Positions 8,654 through 15,597 of a stretch of 16,627 nt of DNA are shown one piece after another. The notes under the pieces are model-generated. The model had not been told where the DNA came from and made no database searches. It saw nothing but the letters and a program-made list of their open reading frames with translations. Source of the DNA: Agrocybe praecox (taxonomy: Eukaryota > Basidiomycota > Agaricomycetes > Agaricales > Agrocybaceae). The stretch lies in assembly GCA_964017145.1 (NCBI GenBank), contig CAXHKQ010000094.1:1-16627 (forward strand), written 5' to 3'. A program made the translations under genes and the position numbers. Numbering within the stretch: position 1 is the first letter of the stretch; each line of letters starts with the position of its first letter.

Positions 8654-10081
8654 CTAGTAGCTGTGCCTAGGGGTAGAGGCCGTCTTGGTCAAGACCTTCT
8701 TCCTCTTCGCGAGAGGCCGATTGAAAAAGAAAGATTCACAGGGATTCGATTCATCATCGGAGACAAAGCCGGGGTCAGAGTCGTCAGACATGTCATCAGC
8801 TGGGGGTTTAGAACCGCAGACAGACAATTGAAGGGGTTTAGACAAGCCCGCATTGGTGGCGACGGCTACAGAGCTGTTAGACGCGTCTTTGGAACCACGG
8901 ACGGCATTGTCGAGGGATGAGGCCAACTCCGAAACAGCAACAGAGAACAAATGGAGATCGTGGGATGGTCTGGGCTTGGGCTTCTTCGCTTGATAGCGAG
9001 CGACGCCAACAAGCAAAGGAGGTGTTTGACGAGACGGTTTTGGAAGCAAGAAAGAGCGGGGAACAGTTGACGTAATTGGAACTAGCGGAGCCCCGTTGCA
9101 GCCACGACCAACCTGGTCGGTTGATGTGTGAGAAGTCATTGAGGTTCCATTGAGAGTAGTGGAAACGGCATTGGGAAAATCGGACTCGGACGAGAAGGGA
9201 TTGTTCCTCGAGCCATTCTCTCGGGATACATACCACGGATCCTTATCCTTGGTAGGTAAACACACGAGATCATTGGCTGTTTGGGCGGGAAGGATCTTCA
9301 CGTATCCTCTTTCGATGCACATGTTCAAATAACGTTTGGCTTCCCCCCAGTGACGGAAGGAAACCATTTGTGCACGGTGCACATGGCTACTAGCAAGCGC
9401 TTTGCGCCTAAATAGTAATGTGTTAGCAACGAGAAGCCCAATTTAATAGGGAAGACTTACCAAACGGAGTGTATACCAACGACCACACCCTTAGAGACAG
9501 CGTAGAACCGCTTGCCTCGGTACTTTGGCTTGACGAGACTGGACGGATGGGGGGCCACAACCGCAGAAGTATTGATATGATCCGAATTATCGAGGGGGTG
9601 TCCTTGGAATTCATCGTCTGATTCAGTGTCATCCGATGCATCTAATACAAAATTGGAATCAATATGGCGATAGAATAATGAAAGTCGGAAGACTTACCAC
9701 AGTTCATCGCTGACAAACTGTATTCGGCCGAATCGTCTGTAAGGTCCAGCGGACTGCCAGGTGCACGACTGGGTGGCAAGCCAGCGGTGAGGTCCAGAGG
9801 ACTAGGTGAACGATTGGGTGGCAAGTTGGCAGCGAGACCCAGCGGACGGAGTGAGCGCATTGCAGCCTCTCGGCCCAGCACCGAAGCAGAGGTATTGGTA
9901 CGTGCCATGGAAGCGGCACGTCCAGCAGAGGAGGCAAAAGAAGACAAATTGTAGGAAAAACACATTCTGGTGAAGAAAAAGGTGAGTAACGCGGCCCACT
10001 ATTTATCTATTTTCAAAAGTCAGGGTAGACTCACCGAAACAAAATCTGGCGATCTTCGAGATACGTGTAGCTGCGTGTCAT
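8654..10081 (-). CDS. Viroplasmin-like (RNase H1 N-terminal) domain protein, four exons
   Basis: Proposed exons are 10081-10035, 9966-9698, 9641-9461 and 9407-8654, giving 416 aa. The introns are 68, 56 and 53 nt, all GT-AG. Donors are GTGAGT, GTAAGT and GTAAGT; the first intron has a TTACTCAC branch-like site and a pyrimidine tract before CACCAG. Residues about 149-194 read KRFYAVSKG...GIHSVW...SFRHWGEAKRYL, matching the caulimovirus viroplasmin/RNase H1 N-terminal fold, which binds RNA-DNA hybrids or dsRNA in characterised relatives. No RNase H catalytic domain follows, so it is not a nuclease by itself. The N-terminus holds a tandem duplication ending in PLDLT, and acidic stretches flank the domain. 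The C-terminus is acidic, then has KRKK, a possible nuclear signal. The start is uncertain: 10081 fits the first intron's phase, but ATGs at 9965 and 9908 are alternatives. A longer minus frame (10355-10020) could extend the N-terminus only via a 36-nt intron. Confidence 0.72.
9742..9834 (-). repeat. Coding tandem duplication, 48 and 45 nt
   Basis: 9742-9789 and 9790-9834 are adjacent copies, each starting AGGTCCAG and containing GGGTGGCAAG. On the minus strand both encode a Pro-rich unit of about 15-16 residues ending SPLDLT, within exon 2 of the viroplasmin-like gene. The length difference of 3 nt preserves the frame, which supports this frame being coding. Confidence 0.8.
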
Positions 10082-10357
10082 CCCAGTCTAAACCAAATAT
10101 GAGCTGGTAAGGATTCGTCGGATGCCGTCGGTCAATATTGTATGGTTTGCCTGATCGGATGTGGTTGAGAAAAGAGCTCTGATAGGCGAGGAGAATCCTC
10201 CAGAGATGACGAGATAGGTGAGTATAAAGTTTATAGGTCCGCATCCAATTCACATATTCTTCACGCTCGTCGTCTCCTAGTTTGCACATATATGTGAGTA
10301 AAGTTACACTTCTTACGTCTGTTGTTACTAACCTGCACATATACGCAGTATACAATT
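10082..10357. promoter_or_regulatory. Divergent promoter region with a 5' UTR intron for the plus-strand gene
   Basis: These 276 bp separate the two start codons of head-to-head genes. On the plus strand 10294-10348 has the form of a 55-nt intron: donor GTGAGT, branch site TTACTAAC, acceptor ACGCAG, ending 9 nt before the plus-strand ATG. The frame upstream of that intron has a TAG at 10234-10236 and no ATG after it, so the intron would lie in the 5' UTR. No clear TATA box was found for either gene. Confidence 0.5.
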
Positions 10358-11102
10358 ATGGTTAATCCTGGGGCATTCAAAGGATTGAGAAAAGAATTTT
10401 TACTGAATTCCAGGGAAGCGTATGCACAAGGTGTGGAGAGAGGATACTCCCGGGACGCGCTCGCTACCATCCAACGACGATACTTCAAAAGGTTCCCTGT
10501 TGATCTTCCAGACGGTGAGGAACCAACCGGCGATTTCTTGGCAAAGATCAATGATGGCGCACCTGATCCCGAGCCAGAAGTTCCCGATCCCAACAAGATG
10601 GGTGCCGATGACTACATCGCTGCGATGAAAAGACTGGATGCCAGAAGTAAGTTGGTTGCTTTGAAGAAAGCGGTGAGTGCTCGTGACTTGTGACATCTTG
10701 TCTTATCGGTATCTGTGACTGATTCATCAACGCCAGCAAATCAAACGATGGCTCGCTTACCGGTACACCAAGGACAACGACCTTGACCCTCGAGAATCAG
10801 GCGCTCACAACCCTTATAGGGTTCTTATTCACAAACTAACGGGAGTTGGAATCAAAAAACCCCGGCAGCGAAGTGCCGTGAACACTTGGAGAAAGACACA
10901 GTGCGACACCATCAATGCTGAAACCCGCCGAATCGCAAAATTGGCAAGCACCAAGCGACAAGACTTGACGGCCCTACGAGATAAGGTTGCCCATCAGATG
11001 TTCGAGCGTCTCGCAAACGAAGAGAAGGATCAATGGGAGGCACAGGCTAGAGAAGACCATCAGGAATTGCTGGCGAAGTGGGAAGATGATACAACCAAGC
11101 CT

Positions 11103-11110
11103 TTGTCAAC
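11103..11110. repeat. Target-site duplication of the hAT-like element (left)
   Basis: TTGTCAAC here pairs with GTGTCAAC at 11913-11920, 7 of 8 bases identical. Both fit the hAT preference nTnnnnAn. Deleting the element and one copy restores the exon 2 reading frame. Confidence 0.75.
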
Positions 11111-11912
11111 CACAAGTTACTGGCAGACTCATCTATGGATGACTGGTAGTTACCACTTAAGGGTTATGCATCCCCACAGGCCACTACCCACTTGCCCAAT
11201 GTCATGTATCAGGGTGACCAACAGTGACTAGAGGGCCGTAGTCATGTGAAAGTCATGTGATCTGTTGCACAGCCACCAAAAACCAAAATTGTAGAGAAAA
11301 ATTCAAAAGCTATGGTAAATATTTTTTATTATATAATCATCAACGGTTCAGCCACAAAACGCAAAATATCCGCAGAAAGCCGGATACAAATCAAAATAAA
11401 AGATTAAAATATTTGTAGCAAGCTGAAAAAATGTTCTAAAATCATCAAAAAATGTGTACTATACCATTTTGTGCTAAAAATAGATTTGATCTTATTTGGT
11501 CATGTATTAGTCCCATCTATCATGCATGAAAGGCCTTTATCGCAAAATCTCAAAGTCCAAAGTCCTCTTGCCTTATTGGGTTGCTTGGATGTGATGTCAC
11601 TCAAAAGCCTTGTTTGTTTTGTAACATGCCTGCCCCTGCCTGCAGACATCATTATTTATTATTTGTTTGTATTTGAGGCCATATAAACAAGTGAGTGGAG
11701 CCCAAACATGTAAATAGAGGCAAGCAAAAAGTCATGTGCATTGATTTTGATGCCATCAATAGCAGATATATGACTATAGTCACAATAGGTCACAATAGGT
11801 CACATCAGGTCACAATAGGCCAGCCAGAGGGCTTGGGAAGTGGCCGGTGGGGATGCATAACCCTTATCTGGTAACTACCAGTGCTTCATGCATAAATTTG
11901 ACAGTAGAGGCT
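11111..11912. mobile_element. Non-autonomous hAT-like DNA transposon (MITE), about 0.8 kb
   Basis: The inverted ends are strongest over 43 bp (11142-11184 against 11840-11882, 40 of 43 identical, core GGGTTATGCATCCCCAC). Weaker similarity continues out to 11111 and 11912. A 7-8 bp target duplication flanks it. The interior is AT-rich with no transposase frame, so it would need an enzyme in trans. Near the right end are four 10-bp repeats GTCACAATAG (11779-11818), and near the left end two AGTCATGTGA copies (11240-11249, 11251-11260), like hAT subterminal transposase-binding repeats. The superfamily call rests on target length and bias only. Confidence 0.75.
11779..11818 (+). repeat. Four 10-bp subterminal repeats in the hAT-like element
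   Basis: Units 1, 2 and 4 are GTCACAATAG; unit 3 is GTCACATCAG. The array starts about 95-130 bp inside the right terminus and is perfectly phased at 10 bp, about one helical turn, so a bound protein would meet every copy on the same DNA face. Confidence 0.85.
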
Positions 11913-11920
11913 GTGTCAAC
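11913..11920. repeat. Target-site duplication of the hAT-like element (right)
   Basis: GTGTCAAC here is followed directly by the remaining exon 2 codons (from the third base of an ACG codon at 11921), up to the splice donor at 11942. Confidence 0.75.
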
Positions 11921-12149
11921 GAGCCCTGCTGAACGTCAGCAGTAAGTATTCTCATATTCTATCTTATGTTTTATTTTCGTGACCTAACTATCTCTTAAGG
12001 TGCATTCAAGGGTTAGCCAGCTTTGCTAAACCTATTTTGGACCTGATCTGCGAAGCGACAGGTTGGAAGGCTTCATTGATTGCTGGTGGGCCTGAACCCG
12101 CACATGAAGGGTGTCTCAATATGATCAGGTATGTGTCAGCCTTGTCTGG

Positions 12150-12880
12150 TATATTCATGTATCAATCCTGGCAATTTGGCCTTTTGGTGATACATCATAC
12201 AGGGCAGTTGCCCACACCGGCAATATGCCCCAAGTGTGCCATAGGCGGAGAGCAGTTGGCCTTGCCAAACATTGATAAACACTGCTGTTTTTTTTGTTTT
12301 CGGACAGTAATTGATCTCTGCAGGCGTAGTGGTTATGTTTTTTTGTTGCGATATGTCAGATATATGTTCTATATATATATTATGTTTTTTTGATGCCCTT
12401 TGCGCACCTAAAAAGGGATGGGACGGGATGGATTGGAAAACATAAAAGTGGATGACGTGTTATTTATAGACGGATGCAGGAAACAGTGTCCCCGAAGTGC
12501 CCGAAGCTGTAATTGGGCTCCTGCGCTTCGTTGGGCATCATTTGGGGCGCTAAAAAAGCGTAGATATAATGTAGGAATATGTTTTGATTTTTGGGGGTGC
12601 TTTGCGCTATCAAAAGAGGACGGTATGGGATGGATTGGAAAACATAAAACCGGATGACGTGTTATTTTTAGCTTATTTCAACAGTTTCGGGCGTTGCGCT
12701 ATTTTTGAATATAATATAATCATTTTTGTCCTATATTTATTTCACATACAAATGTTCTAGCCCTTAGATTAGATTAGATATCAATAAAAGCGAACTGTCT
12801 ACTTTTGTTTTAAGCGGCAGTTCCCTATTCGGAAATTACTACTATTTTCAAACATTCTTTATACAACATATAATGTTTTT
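12150..12880 (+). repeat. Dispersed repeat, copy B
   Basis: It aligns collinearly with 13318-14040. Similarity is highest at about 12400-12610 (by eye roughly 95%) and falls to about 65% by the GATTAGATTAGATA tail (12770-12783). It contains two copies of a module with TTTGCGC, GGGATGGATTGGAAAACATAAAA and the 16-mer GGATGACGTGTTATTT (12450-12465, 12652-12667). It begins 20-30 bp after a splice donor of the plus-strand host gene, so it or an associated rearrangement removed that gene's remaining exons. No open frame looks coding. Confidence 0.8.
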
Positions 12881-12939
12881 TTTTTTAAAAAATCATATAT
12901 TTTTTGTACTAATTTTTTTACAAATAGGTATTTACAATT

Positions 12940-13317
12940 CGACAGAGGAAGGGGAAGGAATGAGGGGGAAGCACACAAAAAGAGCCATCTTTTTTGCGTG
13001 CTGGTCGTCATCGTGCTCGTGCTCGGGTCATCGCAGGTGTCGTTGTCCTTGGCCCAGCCATCGTGCACACCTTACCGATTGTGCACGCCCTACCCAGCCT
13101 GCACGTCCCACCCAGCCTGCATGCCCCACCCATCGTGCGCGACCTAGGTAGGCATCGTGCACGACTTGGTTGTCGTAGTCGTCGCAGCCGTGGTCATCCT
13201 CGGCCCAGCCATCGTGCACGACTCAGCCAACGTGCACGCCCTAAACGTCGTGCTCGTGGCAGTCGTCGCCCTGGGGCAAGCCGTCGTTGCCATGGGGTCA
13301 TCGCAGCACCTGTATAT
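12940..13317 (+). repeat. GC-rich minisatellite block between repeats B and C
   Basis: This is an abrupt GC-rich block after AT-rich sequence, built from CATCGTGCACG, GTCGTCG and GCCCAGCC words. Its clearest part is four 18-bp units at 13065-13136, typified by GCACGTCCCACCCAGCCT. All frames translate to repetitive Val/His/Pro or Arg/Trp/Gly peptides, with no gene. Similar GTCGTCG-rich sequence recurs at 14440-14620. Confidence 0.75.
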
Positions 13318-14040
13318 GCTAACCTCATGCATCATATCCTGGCAGTTGCCCAAGGGCCTGATACATCCATATGGGCAGTTGCCTAACCTACCAATATGTA
13401 CCAGGTGTGCCGTAGGCAGAGAGCAGTTGGTGTTGCCAAATATTAATAAATAATGCTGTTTTTGACGGTTTCGGACAGTAATTAGTCTCTGCAGGCGTAG
13501 TGGTTATGTTTTTTGTTGTGATATGTCAGATATGTGTTCTATATATATTTTATGATTTTTTGATGCCATTTGCGCACCTAAAAAGGGATGGGACGGGATG
13601 GATTGGAAAACATAAAAGTGGATGACGTGTTATTTATAGACGGACACAGGAAACAGTGTCCCCGAAATGCCCGAAGCTGTAATTAGGCTTCTGCGCTTCG
13701 TTGGGCATCGTTCGGGGCGCTAAAAAAGCGTAGATATAATGTAGGGATATGTTTTGATTTTTGGGGGCGCTTTGCGCCATCAAAAAAGGACGGGAGGGGA
13801 TGGATTGCAAAACATAAAATCGGATGACGTGTTATTTATAGCTCATTTTTACAATTTCGGGCGTTGCACTATTTTTAATTATGATATGATCATTTTTCGT
13901 ACATATTGTATTTACTCTACATATATATCAGGTATAGATTAGATTAGATATATAAAAAAGCGACTTCCTCCGCTTTTGTTTTTGGGTAGCCCTTCCATAT
14001 CTGGTAGTAATTTCCATTTTGGTAAATATTTTCCAAAACA
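13318..14040 (+). repeat. Dispersed repeat, copy C
   Basis: This is a direct repeat of copy B about 1.16 kb downstream, with the same order of landmarks: GGCAGTTGCCCA, GGACAGTAATT, CTCTGCAGGCGTAGTGG, two internal modules with the 16-mer (13620-13635, 13822-13837), and GATTAGATTAGATAT near 13927. The B-GC block-C layout could be an old LTR-like pair around a 0.4-kb non-coding interior, or a segmental tandem duplication. I saw no primer-binding site or coding frame to decide. Confidence 0.8.
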
Positions 14041-14209
14041 TATGAAATTGTTTGAAAAAAATCTTTTTATTTTGTATGTTATCGCACATATAAATTATCT
14101 ACGCTACACTACGCTACATATTCTCCCCTCTAGTCTATCTCGTCCTCCCTACCCGCTCGCTTGTCCCTACTCGTTTGTCCCTACGTGCTTGCTCATCTGT
14201 GTGGGTGCT

Positions 14210-14320
14210 CGGTCGTGGGTGTCGTACGTGGGTGCCCGTTTGTGGGTGCTCCTCCATGGGTGCTGCGTTGTGGCTGCTCGTATGTATCACCTCGGTCGTG
14301 GGTGCTTGTACGTGCCTGCT
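14210..14320 (+). repeat. 14-bp minisatellite in the left arm
   Basis: Eight units of 13-14 bp, typified by CGTTTGTGGGTGCT and CGGTCGTGGGTGCT. Inverted counterparts with the same period occur at 16453-16522. Confidence 0.8.
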
Positions 14321-14457
14321 CTTTCTGTTCTCGTTGCCCTAGCCGTCGTCCGTGGTCCTCGTTGCCTAGCGTTGGTCGGTCGTCCTCCCCGTAGCTGACC
14401 TGCGTCGTCCTCGCCTTAGCCGTGGGCAACGTTGCCCAAGCTGCAGTCGTCGTCGTC

Positions 14458-14511
14458 GTCGCCCTAGCCCTAGTCATCGTCGCCGTCGCCCTAGCCCTAG
14501 TCATCGTCGTC
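14458..14511 (+). repeat. 27-bp direct repeat pair
   Basis: Two adjacent 27-bp copies start GTCGCCCTAGCCCTAG and differ at one base. A third partial copy starts at 14512. They are embedded in GTC-rich simple sequence. Confidence 0.85.
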
Positions 14512-14828
14512 GTCGCCCAAGCCGTCCCCGTCCTCGTCGTCGTGGTCGAGGTCGTAGTGGTGGTGGTGGCCCTGGTCGTAGTGGTGGTGATGGTCGTCGA
14601 GGTCGTGGTCGTGGTGAGCCTCACACCACACGTTTCCTCCCTCTGTCGTATCGCATCCCTCTGTCGTCGTCGTTGTCATCCAGGGAACCACCCACATCCC
14701 TATAGAAAGGGGAGGGGCAGGCAGCGTCGTGGTCGTCGATGTCGAAGTCATGGTGCACGGCCCACATCCTCAACGATGAGGGAGGGGCGGCTGGGGAGTC
14801 GATGGCGGTGGTGACGGGTGGTTGATAA

Positions 14829-14863
14829 GGAAGAAATCAACCATCAAATGGTTGATTTCTTCC
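14829..14863. repeat. Perfect 16-bp hairpin with 3-nt loop
   Basis: 14829-14844 (GGAAGAAATCAACCAT) is the exact reverse complement of 14848-14863, with loop CAA. It lies near the inner end of the left arm and has no equivalent in the right arm. Confidence 0.9.
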
Positions 14864-14940
14864 AAATCCGGTAGCTTCCCACGCCGGCCCGGTGTATAAC
14901 CGGGTTGAGTTCATCGTCGCGCTCGACGTTGGCGAGGCCC

Positions 14941-15597
14941 AATAGCTTTGTTAAATAGTTGTAAAATTATATAAAACTATAGAAAATAATTAGGAAGTAA
15001 TTCATGTTAAAAAATTGAACAGTCATACATGTTTTCCATAAAAAACATTGAAAAATAAAATTTATATAGCAAGCATGGTGATTTCGGTTCGACAGCTGAA
15101 GGTATTCTCCATGAAAACATAGCAAATTCATTTGAATTAAGACACTAAGTAGTACTAATACATTATATATGTTCAAATATCAGAAAAATGACCACCAGAG
15201 AATGTTAATTCGCGTATTTTTGAGATGATATGTTGTTTTTGTTTTTGCATGGTGATTTCGTGCGTCGCCGACAAACGAAATCACTCATTTTTAGGACTAG
15301 ATGGACGCGATATGTTTTTATGTGGGCATATAAATGTATTATAAAGATTATATATCATGATTATCCCTGGATTATCCACAAAAAAGACCCAGTATGCCAT
15401 GCAATATGTATTAAATTTTTTGATGAACCAAGATGCATACGAAAATGCATCAACAGTCAGGTAATGATATAGCATTCTTGTTATTTTTCTCATTTCCATG
15501 TCAAATTTGTATGTTTTACATTAAATTTGTAACATTAGATACATTTGAATGTATTATACCCTAAATACATATTTCCAGTTACTTTAAATGCCGTCTA
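14941..15597. other. AT-rich core between inverted arms, no gene seen
   Basis: About 650 bp of AT-rich sequence, contrasting sharply with the GC-rich arms. Frames are short, up to 80 codons, with no recognisable product. It contains a 14-bp direct repeat GCATGGTGATTTCG (15073-15086, 15247-15260) and an inverted pair GTGATTTCGT / ACGAAATCAC (15252-15261, 15275-15284). There is no transposase, so the enclosing element would be non-autonomous. Confidence 0.6.

Larger units (their letters stand above)
10358..12128 (+). pseudogene. Uncharacterised Agaricomycete-type protein gene, interrupted and 3'-truncated
   Basis: Exon 1 is 10358-10672. The intron 10673-10736 is GT-AG, 64 nt. Exon 2 starts at 10737 and is split by a transposable element after 11110, resuming at 11921-11941. 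The intron 11942-11999 is GTAAGT...CCTAAC...AAG, 58 nt. Exon 3 is 12000-12128 and ends at a donor GTATGT with no following exon. Landmarks are IQRRYFKRFPV near residue 45, IKRWLAYRYTKD at the start of exon 2, AVNTWRKTQ, ALRDKVAHQMFERL, then LICEATGW and IAGGPEP in exon 3. I recognise these from memory as signatures of a multi-copy, function-unknown family in mushroom genomes. Exon phases fit perfectly once the insertion and one target duplicate are ignored, with no other stop or frameshift. If transcribed now, translation would run into the insertion and stop at 11229-11231 (269 aa). The charged, Trp-rich, helical look suggests DNA- or protein-binding, but no function is assigned. Confidence 0.75.
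14106..14940 (+). mobile_element. Left inverted arm of a foldback-like element
   Basis: The outer end ACACTACGCTACATATT is matched exactly by the reverse complement of the last 17 bases of the window. CCCGCTCGCTTGTCCCTAC, GCTCGGTCGTGGGTG and CCCACATCCCTAT then recur in the same order in the right arm. The arm contains eight units of about 14 bp (14210-14320), a 27-bp repeat pair (14458-14511) and GTC/GTG-rich simple sequence. The inner end (about 14848-14940) matches 15598-15690 inverted at about 65% by eye. No protein-coding gene is present; long frames here are translations of the subrepeats. Confidence 0.65.

Noticed and set aside
10020..10355. A 111-codon minus-strand frame with protein-like composition, upstream of the viroplasmin-like gene
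   Set aside because: It cannot join the downstream exon in phase through the strong 68-nt intron; only a 36-nt intron would work. Part of it opposes a strong plus-strand 5' UTR intron. It is kept as an alternative N-terminal extension, not as a gene.
10261..10596. A 111-codon minus-strand frame overlapping the start of the plus-strand gene
   Set aside because: It is antisense to exon 1, whose plus-strand frame has family motifs and correct splice phases, so the minus frame is a shadow.
13480..13510. A tRNA A-box-like GGCGTAGTGGTTATG in repeats B and C, suggesting a SINE
   Set aside because: No B box (GGTTCGANNCC) follows at the proper distance and there is no poly-A or tRNA-like fold. The match may be chance.
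14458..14520. CCCTAGCCCTAG resembling telomere repeat CCCTAA
   Set aside because: The sixth base differs, there are only two hexamers per 27-bp unit, and they sit within a longer repeat. It is not a telomeric array.
14193..14814. Long Thr-, Val- and Asp/His-rich frames on both strands (130-143 codons)
   Set aside because: They are translations of GTC/GTG/CAC simple repeats and minisatellites; several frames are open at once because stop codons are rare in this composition.
15084..15096. GGTTCGACAGC resembling a Pol III B box
   Set aside because: It lacks the trailing consensus bases, no A box lies upstream, and no cloverleaf can be drawn.
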